This document shows, one piece after another, positions 34,971 through 46,841 of a stretch of DNA of 64,000 nt. The notes under the pieces are model-generated. The model was not told where the DNA came from. It ran no database searches and saw only the letters and a list, made by a program, of their open reading frames with translations. Every line of letters starts with the position of its first letter. The first letter of the stretch is position 1. This DNA comes from Stenocarpella maydis. Lineage: Eukaryota > Ascomycota > Sordariomycetes > Diaporthales > Diaporthaceae. The stretch covers positions 62,001 through 126,000 of the forward strand of contig NQMI01000060.1 of NCBI GenBank assembly GCA_002270565.1, read 5' to 3'. A program made the translations under genes and the position numbers.

Positions 34971-35843
34971 CTTAAGAAATAACTCCCATGGGGTAATTGC
35001 TTGCTAGCAATATGCAATTATCCTATCTACACCCAATATAGCTTACCCTACACAAGCTAAATCACTAATAGAGAGAAAGCCGGTTATCCTCTTTAGAGAG
35101 AGGATATCCACAAGTCTTACTAGCTGGATCATGACCTCTTAATTGGAAACCCTCTCTTAGCAGTCCTCTCGCCCCAGAAGGTTACTACAATAAAGGGAAG
35201 ACCTCACAACAAGACTATATTTAGTATAGATAAAGATAGCATCCTTGCAGCCCATGGGAAGGCCGTAATAGGCAAGAAGACAGCCTCAACAACCACCAAT
35301 CTGGGTAGTAAGGTAGGTAACAAGACGAGGGCGATAATAGCTTCTATATAATGTATTAACTTAGCATTCGAGTAGAATGATAAGACCCTCCAATCGCTTA
35401 ATAAGGAGGACTCCTATAGCAGGAAGAACTAGCGAGAAGCCATCCGACGGGATAAGCAGTTGGCGGCAGGGCTCATAAAGCCACCCACTTGCTAGCTTCC
35501 AAAGCGATATTCTACAGAGACAGCCTTAACACCAGAGCTAGCAGCCAAGAAGCCCCGTATAAGGGCTCGTGAGACCATCAACCAGCTGCCACGGGTGGAG
35601 TTAACTATGGAAGACCTCATTGGCGACGAGAAGGAGACCTAAGAGGAGATTTAGGTGCTCAGTTATGAGGTGGAACGGCCCAAGCGATGAAGAAAGTAGT
35701 AAAACACCAAGGCCAGAAGTCACGATAGTAGCGAGCAGAAGCGATAACGATATGCAATAGATGTGTAGTTAATGACTGTGTATTTCTGTTATAAAAAAAA
35801 AACAGACTAGTGGTGCAAATTAAGGTTGGCGCACTAGGCCAAT

Positions 35844-35888
35844 ATGTATCGGTGTACCAGCCGATTTCCTCGGTGCGAATATCCGTTC
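35844..35888 (-). repeat. Right terminal inverted repeat of MULE-2
   Basis: Reverse complement begins GAACGGATATTCGCACCGAG. Confidence 0.9.
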
Positions 35889-36109
35889 TCATCAGAATAA
35901 TAGGTACCTAGACCCGTAAATGCAGACCCGGTTGAACTTTTACAACATCCATTTTGAATAATCTGTCACTGGGATAGAGCAACACGATTGGTTAGCTTCT
36001 TACCTGGTAACTAACTATAGCTTCCTATGAGCATCTCGCTACTACCTGGGCACTTGACCTTCTGGTCCAATGCTGAACTCGTCACCTCGCAGCCCGCAAA
36101 TTTGGCTCT

Positions 36110-37525
36110 CACCAGCGCCGTTTTTGGATGCAGTACCCACTCCGAATCAAGTCCCAGTGGAACAAGTGGCCTACACCCGCGAATGAAGCACGCTGAGGTG
36201 CCGCCACCAGTGTTTGCACCAGTTGTTGGGTTGTATGGTCAAAGGTCCAGATTCCCAGCCACGAGAGAGCGAGGAAAAGAAAGAGAGCCACGCTCGTGCC
36301 TCAAGGCGGTGGCTGGATTGGGGTTGATCCGGGTGTGGCCTGCTGATCCTCGAGGCGCCAGTTGTGCAGAATCCACACGCAGAGTACGGCGGGAGTCTAA
36401 ATAGTGCGTGACCAAGTTCAGCAGCAGGAATGATGCCGACTGAGGGACAAAGACTGACCAGACTGAGGACCTGCCATGAGAATGCCCATAGTCCAAATCG
36501 TTGCAATCCAACAAGTGTTTGACGGTCGCTTCTCGCTCTTCCACTTGCGCCATCGCACCCATCGATGCTGTCCTCGTCGTTGAGGAGAGCCGTCGCCGCC
36601 TCGTCCGCATCTGTGAGCGGGTTGGGATGAAGTTCTCGCCCCGTATACCTTATTCCTACTGGCGCCAATATGGTACTAGTCATCTCTATCAAGGAAGCCA
36701 GGGTTCTGGCGATGGTTATAACATTAAGCGAGAACCCCATATTGAGCAAGTAAGTGATGGACGTTGCCCGCCACGCCATGACGTTGTTATACTATGGCCA
36801 ACGATACGGACGGCACGCATACCGTTTTTGCGAAGTAAGCGCGTAAGCTCCGAAAATATTCACACAATCTTGAATCGGTGTGGCTTCCAACCGGAACGGC
36901 CACCTTTGCAGCTTGCAAGGCTGCGCTGCCCTGCCACACTCGCCGTGCCAGACAGAGCTCAAGGGGAAGGCCCGCAAGACTCGCAACGGCAATGAAGATG
37001 ACGCCGAAACGTGACGAGCCGGCAGCAGATATCGCGGCGGAAATGAGTATTGGCGCGAATAGCTTATACGTCAGGTCCATGCGGCGCATCATCGCATTGA
37101 TATGGTGTGAGATCGTACACCGGCTGTGCGATCTCGGCCGCCGCAGCCGCAAATGTGACAGCACAGTCGTGCTCCATGGTTACCAGGTTGGCACGCGCGG
37201 ATAGTCGATCGACAGCGCCCAGCGAGACGGCAGCGGCGAAGAGGATGCCCTTGAGCACGTCACTGAACGACATTGCATAGGGCACGGGGGCGGTGGCGCG
37301 GTGTGGTTCTGGTACGTCGTTGCCGGTCCGGAGTAGTAGCTTCTCCTGGCTGATTATGAGGATCCAAAAGGCCGAGGCAAATAGTCTTGAGACGTGGCTC
37401 ACGACAATCGTGGTTACGAGGGTCTTCAGCCGGTCTGGCTCGGAGTCAAGCCATCATCCAACGGAGGGTGCAAAGACGATCATGGTGACACAGACTGAGG
37501 TTACACTTGTCGTGTGCATCATCTA
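36110..37525 (-). pseudogene. Ferroportin-family (SLC40) iron exporter, broken
   Basis: Read on the minus strand, pieces in three frames join into a ferroportin-like membrane protein: LFASAFWILIISQEKLLLR, FSDVLKGILFAAAVSLGAVD with RANLVTMEHDCAVTFA, then INAMMRRMDLTYKLFAPILI, ITYLLNMGFSLNVITIARTL, LWAFSWQVLSLVSLC and LSWLGIWTFDHTTQQLVQTL. The family exports iron and other divalent metals across a membrane. Frame changes occur near 37100, 36790 and 36290, with further stops. The 5' end is partly missing. It lies directly beside MULE-2 in the decayed segment. Confidence 0.7.
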
Positions 37526-37657
37526 ATCAGTAACTAGGCTTCAATTTCCACTAGGTACGGCATGACGTCGGCGCCACGGTAGGGAGAGGAGGTGGACTCC
37601 TGCAGCCAAAAGTGTCGGGGTACGCTACTGTAGTGAAGAGAATCTAAGTAGTGGTAA

Positions 37658-38137
<480 letters not shown>

Positions 38138-38209
38138 AGTAGTCCCCAATTCATAACACAGAAGATCCCTTCAGGTCTAATAAAGAAACTAACTGTATTG
38201 TGCTGCTAT

Positions 38210-38480
38210 CATGCTGTAGACCCTATGAAGGAATCAGTCTTAGCTAATAATTAACGAGTGATTACTACTTATTTATTTATTTAAATCATCCATATATACA
38301 AATTATTTTAAATAATATATTTTTAGTATTTTATAAATTAAGTTATTTAAATTTTATTTTTAGAAACGTTTTACTATTTAGAACTAGATCTTATAATATT
38401 TTTATTAAAATCATAAATTACGTAATAAATATATATCTTCTTGATTCACATATAATTTAGCGAATTGCATACTCTCCTGT
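38210..38480. other. AT-rich island
   Basis: Sharp switch to very AT-rich sequence with no open frame, between two decayed coding segments. Probably an old RIP-degraded repeat. Confidence 0.6.
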
Positions 38481-38869
38481 TAAATTCGCGTAAGAGAATG
38501 TTGATTTCGTGATTACACAACTCAACCCTGAATTTAAATTCATCCAAAAGCAAATAAGATGCCAAATCAATTATAGAACATATGACTACTCAAGTGAAAC
38601 CGAAAAACAATAATCTCGGTCATGACGAGCCTTAGACTCTATGGCAATTGTTGAGGAGGTATATTTTGACCAGAGCACCCCGCTGAGTTTAGTCAGCCAG
38701 AAATTGCCAGGCTTGGTACGCTCGACCAAAATCCGGACCCAACCATAGTGGCAACAGACAAACACACACACTGCGTGTGCTTAAAAGTTATGCCAGATGC
38801 ATATTATATTCACGTATAGGACTCCAATTTGCTATAGCTACGGTATAATTAACCAATATACTGATGTAT

Positions 38870-39463
38870 CCTTGATTCTCCGCAATTTTGGAGCCGCGAC
38901 GACGCAACTAAAGTTGAAAGAAGGGAAAAAAAGGAAGACAAAGAAAAAGAAAATGGAAAAAAAGAGGCATATGATGTCGAGAAATACGTCAATATTGACG
39001 ATATATTTCACAGTTTGCTATTTGATGTCGTTAAAGGCGTCCATGATAGAGCAGAGACTGGGCTTAACGTTCCTAATATGCTGTTTGTTAAGCATGGAGT
39101 CACGACAAGCCTCCACAGAGGACTGTCTTTTTGGAAGAAATTATAGATTATATTGGCCCACTCATCACTGGCGAGGGCCCTCGTAGCCTGGGACCTGAAG
39201 TGGTCAATGGGCATTTCATCCGGTTGACAGTGCGCTTTAAGACTTTGGCAAATCCCAGGGCAAAGTCAAAAGATGCAAGAGTACGAAAATTGGTGTCTGA
39301 AACGTTCAGCAGATTTAACAGGCAACCTATGATACTACTTATTGATGGCCTATTTCAAATTTCTCAAGGGTATACTATCAATTGCAAATCGAGACCAAAA
39401 AAAAAAGGCTGCCCAATCCCAGCAGTTTCGCCGTCACTCGCTTATATCAACCCCAGTGACTAT
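38870..39463 (+). pseudogene. Unidentified degenerate coding stretch
   Basis: One frame reads a Lys/Glu-rich segment, then VEKYVNIDDIFHSLLFDVVK and NVPNMLFVKHGVTTSLHRGL, and stops at TAG after SFWKKL. The next frame immediately continues with protein-like DYIGPLITGEGPRSLGPEVV and KLVSETFSRFNRQPMILLID, to about 39465. The change of frame at the stop suggests a broken gene. I do not recognise the family. A chance arrangement is possible. Confidence 0.3.
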
Positions 39464-39490
39464 GTATGAACATATACCATGCTAAAAATC

Positions 39491-41664
39491 TTACACCACC
39501 TCCTCCTTCCTCTGACGTTCCAGGACCCCATCCTGGCCCCCAATATCTCCGCCCCTCTCCTCCTTACATCTCTGCTCCTCGGCACGCCTCTCCATCTCCT
39601 CCCTCCTCTCCCGGAGCGCGATGCAGAACCTCGACCCCGCGCGGATCCTCTCCCCCTTCCATATGAAGACGAAGGGGATGACGCAGACCAGGCAGCTCAG
39701 ACCGCCGAGGAGGGAGCAGGCGCCCGGTATCCCGAGGCGGCGGAACATGGGCGTGCACGCGAACGGGAGGACGCAGCCGAGGACGGACCGCGTGCACGAG
39801 GCGGCGGCGTTGGCGGACGCGGCGTAGATCTCGTAGGCGTCGGTTATGTAGTTGAGCTGCGCCCGGGGGGAAAAAGCAGGGCAAAAAGAGGTCAGCCATC
39901 AACTCACAGGGGAGACGCCCAGGGCAGACCTAGTAGAACAGATGAAAAGAAATAGGCTTACCAGGGCCATGAATATGAGCTGGAACCCACAGCCAAACGG
40001 CACCCCAGCCAGCATGGGCACGTAGAAAGGAATGCCCTCCCTGCTCGTCCACCCGAGCCAGAACAGGCTGGCGGCAAACATGGGCCCGCCCACGCAGGCA
40101 AGCGGGACCCGCCTGTACTCCTCCCTCGCCGCCCACGGCCTCCCCGCGGCCCGCGCCCCCTCCAAGACCGCGTCCCACCAAAAGAACAGCGGCAGCGCGC
40201 ACAGCGCGCCCGCGCCGATAGGCAGGAAGCACAGGCCCCCCGCGCCGGGGGAGAGGCCGTAGACGCCCTGGAAGATGATGGGGTACGCCTGGAAGGTCAT
40301 GTAGAAGATGCCGTAGCAGAGCGCCAGGTAGGCGCACGTGGCCGAGACGACGAGCTCGAAGAGGAGCATCCGCGCGGGGCGGGTGAGCACGCGCGCCGCA
40401 AGCTGCCGCAGGCCCGCGGCCTCGAGCTCGTGAGGGGCCACGATGGCGCCGGCGGCGCCGGACTTTGGGCCGAGCTGCTCGCGGATACGCCGGGCGCGCC
40501 GGGCGAGGAGGACGGGGCCGTAGGTCTCGGGGAGGAGGAGAGGGGGATCAGGGACAGGCCCGCGTAGATGAGGCCGAGCCAGAAGCTCCACCTCCACCCG
40601 ATCGTCGGGGAGCACAAGCCGGATATGATGGGGGCAAAGAGCGGGCCGAAGACGGTGGCCTGTTTATGGGGGGTCACGGACTCCTTGTCAGCCAACGGGT
40701 GCAGCCGCGCTCTTGATACGGGGGCAACCGGGACTTACTGCCATGAAGGACGCCATGGCCCGTCCTCGCGTCCGATACTCGCCGTAGATGTCTGCCATGA
40801 TGCCCGCCACCAGTGCGATCGGCGCCGAGGCGAACACGCCGACCAGCAGCCTGAAGGCGAGGAAGGCAGGCCAGTTTGGCGCCAGCGCACAAGCCAGCGT
40901 CCATACACAGAACATGACAAAGGTCCCGACGATGAGCCGCCGGCGGCCGAACTGTTCGGACAATGGCGCCCAGACGATTGGACCTGGAGGAATTCTGTTT
41001 AGTAAGGGTGTGGATTCGCGAAGGGTCTTGAGATGGGGTTTTGTATACCGAAGATATATCCTGTTGGGAAAGAAACGTCTGTAGTCAGCTGCACGTTCGA
41101 GCAGCACAAATGCAAGATCTTAGTCCTAGAACGTACCGACGAGGAAGATAGAAATAGGCAGGGTGCTTTGTATCTGGGACGTGACACCCCATTCCTTTGT
41201 CAAGTATGGAATGGCATTACTGGGCAGCGCACTGCCCATTGTCGAGTTGACCACCGTGATTATACTCGTGAAGACTATGAACGCCTTCTTCCACTATACG
41301 ACCTGTCAGCCCATACATTTATGGCCTAATTATGGCCTATTAGAGACCCGGGAAGGTGGCCAGTCGGTACCTTGGACCAGTTGTATGGGTTCTCAGGGTC
41401 GTTGGGCTTGAAGGCTATGATGGTCCGGTCATTGTTGCCGGACGAGATGGACCCGCGGTTATGCTGGGTAACATTGTTGTCTGCTTCTACCTCGCGATAA
41501 CGAGCCCTTGCATCCTCGTCATCAGCCTGGCTGACGAATCTTTGCAAGCGACTTTCACCCCCTTCGATGTGTTACTTGAAATTCTGGGAGCATCAAATGG
41601 ATCACTTACGGGTGAGGGGGCTTCCTGACGAAGCTACGTCTTCGTTGCTGTTATTGTTATGCAT
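39491..41664 (-). CDS. MFS drug:H+ antiporter (DHA1 type), frameshift in exon 5
   Basis: Predicted exons from the 5' side: 41371-about 41540 (5' end unresolved, ATG perhaps 41664), 41138-41293, a 12-nt microexon 41049-41060, 40739-40983, 39962-40659 and 39491-39856. Joined, they give a 12-TM major facilitator: NPYNWSK-WKKAFIVFTSII, FLVGYIFGPIVWAPLSEQ across the microexon, FGRRRLIVGTFVMFC, then FASAPIALVAGIMADIYGEY, GWRWSFWLGLIYAGLS, PETYGPVLLARRARRIREQ and a charged cytosolic tail. The type exports drugs or polyamines with proton exchange at the plasma membrane. A one-base frame break lies in the G5 run 40542-40546 (C5 on the coding strand), between LSLIP and LLLPETYG. Homologues do not break there, so it is an assembly error or a recent lesion. 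A first exon at 41664 has a good GTAAGT donor but no phase-matched acceptor. Confidence 0.75.
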
Positions 41665-42592
41665 CGTGACGGCGTGAGGAGTCCGGGAGGAATAATAGCA
41701 TAGACGGTATGCGAGTTCTTGCACGAATTAAAATATAAGAATTCCGGACCCATTTCAAGATATGGGCCGCTAGAGTACAAGCTACGGTTGAAAAAAAGAT
41801 CGGCGGTGAAAGCTTCAAAACCGTACCAGCAATGGTAAATAGGGGAACTGCTCGTTGTCCGTACCCATGATGGTGACTCTTCGGCAGTTTGCTAAGTGTG
41901 CTTGCCGATTGCCGCTGTCGCCAAGTCAGTTCCTACCACCGGAGGCTGATGACTCGCCTTGAATTTCACAGGCGGGCCGTGACCCAATGTAAATGCGGGC
42001 GTAAGGTAAACAGTGGTTTATTGCCGTGGATAAAGAGCAAGCAGCAGCGGGATGATTGGGGGAAGACTGGATCGCCCGGACTAGACGTGCCCACCGGCAA
42101 CTTGTTGTAGTAGTCGCATTCTGCTGTCACAACGGCCCGCTAATATGCATTTTGCGGACTAACAAGCCTGGCAATTCGGAGAAGGGTGTACGCATATGCG
42201 CGTGTGCATATGCGCCTGTCCGTGTTTGGACGGATATCCTCGGCGGTTGCCAGTCGCCCCGGCCCACGTCAACATGCTTGCTTCTAGGGTTCTTTGACAT
42301 GCGCCTTGCGCATGCAGGGTTCCATTGTGCCGGACGTGGTCGTCCTTTCCGGCGATGTCGGCGCCGCTGGGCCTCAGAGCACCGCGAGGTGGCCCGGATG
42401 CGTGGGTCTGTGGCAACATAAATGCTGCAGTGTTTCCGGGACCCTGAAGGCCCTGTCCATCAACCCGCCATGTGGACAGGCGTATTTTACTAGCCCAGCA
42501 GGAGGAGGCAGTGTTCAGGATCCAGAGGGACTGCCGGTGGCATCGTCCGACTATCAAGGACGGCGGGAGTTGGGTATCAATGATCTGGTTGA
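41665..42592. other. Intergenic
   Basis: Spacer between the MFS gene start and the 3' end of prefoldin 4. Open frames overlap on both strands and none resembles a protein. Confidence 0.4.
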
Positions 42593-43198
42593 TTATGTCT
42601 CGAGGTTAATGCTTCTCCCGAAGCGTGCGTAGAGCTCAACCTTTAGCTGTGACATCTCCTCGCGGGCGGTGCTGAGCTTGTCCTCCAGCTGTGACACATC
42701 CTCCTCGATCCTAGCCGTCGATGCCTCGAGCATTCCCTGTGCTTGTGATACTGTGACGTGGAAGAAGGAGTCGCCGATCTTGTACCTGCAAGGGAGAGCA
42801 TGGTCAGGGGAGGGATGTGTGTGTGTGTGTGTGCTGGGTAGTGTACTGACGGTATCTTGTCGTCCTCGTCGGCCAGCTCCAGCTCCATTGTGATGTCGTC
42901 TAGCTCTTCTTTCTCCTTCTGCACGCACCGTCAGCTTCCCGTGTTGCAACCCGAGGATCAGAGAGCTGCAGCAGAGGGCGTACGCTCTTGACCTTGAGCT
43001 CCTCCTCGTACTTCAACTCGCGTTGGTGTAGCCGGCTGAACTTGTTGATCTTGTCCTGGTCCTCCCGTCTGACCTCGACCTCGTCGCCGACGGCCTGCTC
43101 GTCTTCTTTGGTGAGCTGTATTGCAGCAGTCGGGTTAGTCGTGGCTGGCCAGGTATGAAGAAATGCACCTGAGAGAGTCTTACCATTCGTCTCTGCAT
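42593..43198 (-). CDS. GIM3: Prefoldin subunit 4
   Basis: Four exons, 43184-43198 (only 15 nt), 42984-43115, 42851-42918 and 42593-42785, give 135 aa, the family length. All introns are 65-68 bp with consistent phase. The protein reads MQRRM-LTKEDEQAVGDEVEV, NKFSRLHQRELKYEEEL, KEKEELDDITMELELAD, YKIGDSFFHVTVSQAQ and ELYARFGRSINLE. This is a beta-type prefoldin subunit: two coiled-coil arms joined by the beta hairpin around YKIGDSFF. It forms part of the cytosolic hexamer that hands unfolded actin and tubulin to the CCT chaperonin. It is divergent from CENP-W with 423 bp between the two starts. A (GT)n tract lies in the third intron. The frame is intact. Confidence 0.93.
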
Positions 43199-43621
43199 CT
43201 TGACGGCTTTTGTGCTGCGTGTGGATGCCGCACAGTTGATAGTCGGGACGAACACAAGCTTATCAGGGGACGGCTGCTCTGGGTCTTCATCCCAAGCTCT
43301 GGTCACCCAGCAAAGAAGAATGCGGGGACGGTGTGAGGGCACAGTGCCCTGCTTAGCTGGAAACGGTCCAACGCCAACGCTATGACGTCGGGGAGTGATT
43401 GGCAGGGTCCCTGCCCCCCCAAAAATGAATAGCTGCTGCCGATTGGCGGACGGGATGGCAGGGGGAGCTTGTGCGAGGAAGCAGCCGAAGGCCAACACAA
43501 GCCCAGGCCGACTCAGCCTCGTCTTGACGGGCAACCTTGAAGCCAGCCCAGCCTACTTTGTTTTCCTGGCCGGACCCAGCCGCTTCAGCATACCAAAGGA
43601 CAACAAGAAGACGACGACAAG

Positions 43622-44073
43622 ATGGCACCGGGGCAAAAGATGTACCCACGGGCGACAGTCAAGAAGATTGTCAAGGCCCACTCCAATTGCAAAGTCAGCA
43701 AGAATGCCGACGTGACGGTAAGTTCTGGGCGTCCCGGATCCGGTCCCGGACGCGTCTTGCCAAGGGGCTGCACGCGCTGACTTTGTGATTTGGTGACACA
43801 GATGTTCCTCGACTATATCGTCTTCATGCAGACGTGCGCAGACACCCCTCTCACTACCAACCTAGACGAGTGCGATGACTGAGACGATTCGCAGACTGGT
43901 CAAGGAGGCCGCGATCGAGTCGAAACAGGCGCGAGAGAGGGGCATCACAGCCAGAAGCGTCAAGAAGGTCACGGGAGTAAGACGAGAGCCATCAAATGCA
44001 CGAGCTCGACCAGAATAGGCTGCTGACACGTCACGTTCAAAACCAGAATACGCTCGCAAAGTTCAAGGGATGA
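43622..44073 (+). CDS. CENP-W-like histone-fold kinetochore protein
   Basis: Four exons, 43622-43717, 43802-43833 (32 nt), 43895-43976 and 44047-44073 (27 nt), give only 78 aa. The sequence matches fungal CENP-W (Wip1): YPRATVKKIVKAHSN, VSKNADVT-MFLDYIVFMQT, LVKEAAIESKQA, RGITARSVKKVTG and NTLAKFKG. CENP-W pairs with CENP-T through histone folds and binds centromeric DNA in the CCAN. The introns are 84, 61 and 70 bp and all phases agree. Because the exons are so short, automatic callers are likely to miss or truncate this gene. Confidence 0.85.
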
Positions 44074-45186
44074 AGGACACATGGATGCACATGTCAAATC
44101 TCACACTGGGCGCGCCCGGGCTGCTGGTCGCGTGCTCCGTCCTGTCGCGGAGCTGAGGAGGCGCGGGCCGTGCTCAAAACAGGCTAGTGTACGAATTGTA
44201 ACAGCATAAAGACGCACCACCCCTGGGCTGCAGGTGATGGCTTTCGGCGGCGTCAAAAGTATGTGACCAACCAGCAACCCACCCTCTCGGTTGAGACTCG
44301 AGGAGAGCCGGTCAGGAATGAAATGCTGTTAGCCGGGTGAGGAGGAAAAGGGGATGAGCAACATTGAATGAGCAGACGAGGGGCCCACAGCGGGAGCCAC
44401 TGGAGAACGGAATTGAGTCCTGCAGAATACTCATCTGTGTAGACTATGCTAGGTACGCTACTAGGCGCATCATCATGCAGCCCGGGATAGTTGAAAATGC
44501 GATGCAGCACTCCAAATTCCAGGCCATGGCCCAAAGAGACCGCCTGCCTGGCCCAGGCTGCAGAGAAGTGGGTGGCAGGCTGACAGGGTGCAAGCAAACT
44601 GCAAACGGTCAGTGCTTGCTACTGTTACCGTACAATTAATTGACTGACAAGTCCAACCCGGTCAACACTACACAGTACCGAGTACCTACACATAAAGACC
44701 AGCAAGCAAGCAAGAAGACCAGGGTGGCACTGGCCAACTACGTCGGGACGTCCGTCCCACTCCAAAATTTCCCACTCGGCCGCAGCCTCGACAGCTCTCT
44801 TTCAATCCCAGCTCAACACCACCAACACCAAAACCAAAACCGACAACCTGCAAAAAAAGAAGAAAAAAACCCCTCGCCGCAAACATCCACCCTCATCCCT
44901 CCCTAAGGAAGCTTCCTACCCGTCCTCACTTATCTGTACGAGCTATCTCGACGAGCCCTCTGTGACACAATCTTTGCATTGCATCCCTCATCCTGAGCAT
45001 CGATCTGTGTGTGCGTCTGTGTAAAAGGCGATCGGTCCATCCTGCCAATCCACACCCACTGTATCGCATCACAGGCAACAACAAACATTGAGTCCTGTCT
45101 AGACCTCCCCGCATCGTCCTTCCACCGGCCCCACACAAACGGTCTCGTCTAGCTGTCACTGAGCTTACCACCCTCACGCTTTCGAA
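44074..45186. other. Intergenic and upstream region of the YAG7-like gene
   Basis: Holds the promoter and probably a long 5' UTR of the gene at 45187: pyrimidine/adenine-rich stretches with CCAACACC-like repeats occur near 44815-44900. No protein is supported. Confidence 0.45.
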
Positions 45187-46841
45187 ATGGCCGCCGCATC
45201 CGTCCAGAACCCTCCCACCCAACCCGAGTCCAAGTCCGCCAAGAAGAAGAAGGCCAAGGTCGCTGCCGCTGCTGCTGAGCGCACCGAGTCTCCTGCCCCG
45301 GCTGCCACCCCCGACCAGCCCGCCTCTGTCTCCGGCCACAACGACATCGCCGAGAATGCCTATATTCGGGAACTGAAGAAGTGAGTAATTGTCCACTGCT
45401 CGGTCCCAACCCGTTCTGCGGGGCCACCAGCTGAATGACATCTGCCAGGGGCATCCGCAACACCAACAAGAAGATTGTAAGCACTCGGCCTCCTCCTATA
45501 ACTTTGTCTTGGCACTCTCCTAACCAATGTCTTCGCCTAGGGTAATGCGTCCAAGACCCAGGCCTTGGTCGACGAGCACAAGTCCAAGGGCAAGACCCCC
45601 GAGGAGCTTGTCGAGCTCAAGATCATCAATGCCGACCAGAAGAAGCAGGTCGATAACCTGAACTCCCTCAAGGCCGAGGTTGCAAGGCTGGAGGAGCAGC
45701 TGGCCCAGTACGAGAAGATCGATGCCGAGTACCGTGCCCAGGTCGCTTCTATCAAGGCCGACATCGAGAAGACGCACGAGCAGGACAAGGCAAACGCTGT
45801 TGCCGAGGTCAAGAAGCAAGCCGGGGAGGATGCGAAGAAGTCGCTGCACGACGGCCTTTTGGTCCTGTCTCAGTTCCTGCGTCTCGCTGCACACCGACGA
45901 GCGGAAGCCCCCGGCTCTACCGAGGACGAGGACCAGGCCCTGGAAGGCATTCTGCTTGGTGTTTATGGCGGTGATGAGGCTGCTGTCAATGTCATGCTGC
46001 GGCTCTGTGAGGGAACTGATGATCAGACCGTTAGCGTTGCAAGCGAGACCCTGCAGACCACTTGTGAGTGCCAGTCCCACAGCTTTGACTGCCCCTACCG
46101 CCTGCTCTCTAACACTCACTTCTTAGATGCGGCTGTCAAGGCCTCAGCCGCCGCGCACTCGGCTCCCCTCTACCAGACGGCTGCCGAGGCTGAGACCGAG
46201 ACCGAGCCTGCAGAGCCTGCAGAGCCTGCCGAGACCGCCGAGCCCGTCCAGACTGACCCCACCGTCGCCAACGCTGGCCTGACCGAGATTGATGCTGGCA
46301 CAGACACTGCTCTGACGAACGGACACTCAGACGAGGCTGCCGTGGATAGGGCAATCCCAAATGCTGATGTTGGCGACGCTTCCGCGAATGCCGCCGGAGA
46401 GAACCAATGGGACACTGGCAACGACATGGCCGCTTCTCAGGAGTGGGTCGAGGTGCAAGCACCACCCGAGTCTCTCCCCACCAGCAGCACTCCCACCGTT
46501 CCTGTCGTTGCAGCCGCCGCGCCTGCAGCCGCTAACACCGCATCATGGGCCGATGATCACCCTGAGACCACACCAGAGGTACGTACAGACTCAGTAGGTA
46601 GTTGCCTCTGTCCCAGGTAACTGACAGCTGTGAACAGGCTTCGACGCCCGCCGATCCCAACGATGGTTTCCAGTCTGTCCAGCGCCGTGGCGGAAACCGT
46701 GACGGTGGAAACCGTGGAGGGCGAGGCCGTGGCCGTGGAGGTGGCTTCCGCGGCGATGGCTTCCGCGGCCGCGGACGTGGCGGCCCCCGGGGCGGCCACC
46801 GTGGTGGTCCCCGTCGCGACGCTCCCGAGGCGTCATCCTAG
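45187..46841 (+). CDS. YAG7-like coiled-coil / RGG protein
   Basis: Five exons, 45187-45380, 45449-45476, 45541-46063, 46127-46578 and 46638-46841, give 466 aa with consistent phases. Order along the protein: a basic Ala/Lys N-terminus (KSAKKKKAKVAAAAAERTE), an ENAYIRELKKGIRNTNKKI segment with QALVDEHKSKGKTPEELVE, a coiled coil (LNSLKAEVARLEEQLAQYEK), a helical block (LSQFLRLAAHRRAEAPG to LEGILLGVYGGDEAAVNVML), then an acidic, disordered Glu/Ala/Pro region, and finally an RGG tail (GGNRGGRGRGRGGGF). The architecture matches the fungal YAG7-like family, of uncertain function. The RGG tail suggests RNA or ribosome binding. The frame is intact, and 5' AC-rich upstream sequence fits a well-expressed gene. 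Confidence 0.85.

Larger units (their letters stand above)
32961..35888 (+). mobile_element. Mutator-like transposon MULE-2, decayed, 2.93 kb
   Basis: Inverted ends of about 45 bp (32961-33005 and 35844-35888) differ by one or two bases. The interior is colinear with MULE-1 and the conceptual proteins are clearly related, but the terminal repeats differ in sequence, so these are two families. The flanking 9-mers TCATAATGA (left) and TCATCAGAA (right) agree at six of nine positions: a decayed or absent target duplication. All coding capacity is broken by TAA/TAG codons. Confidence 0.85.
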
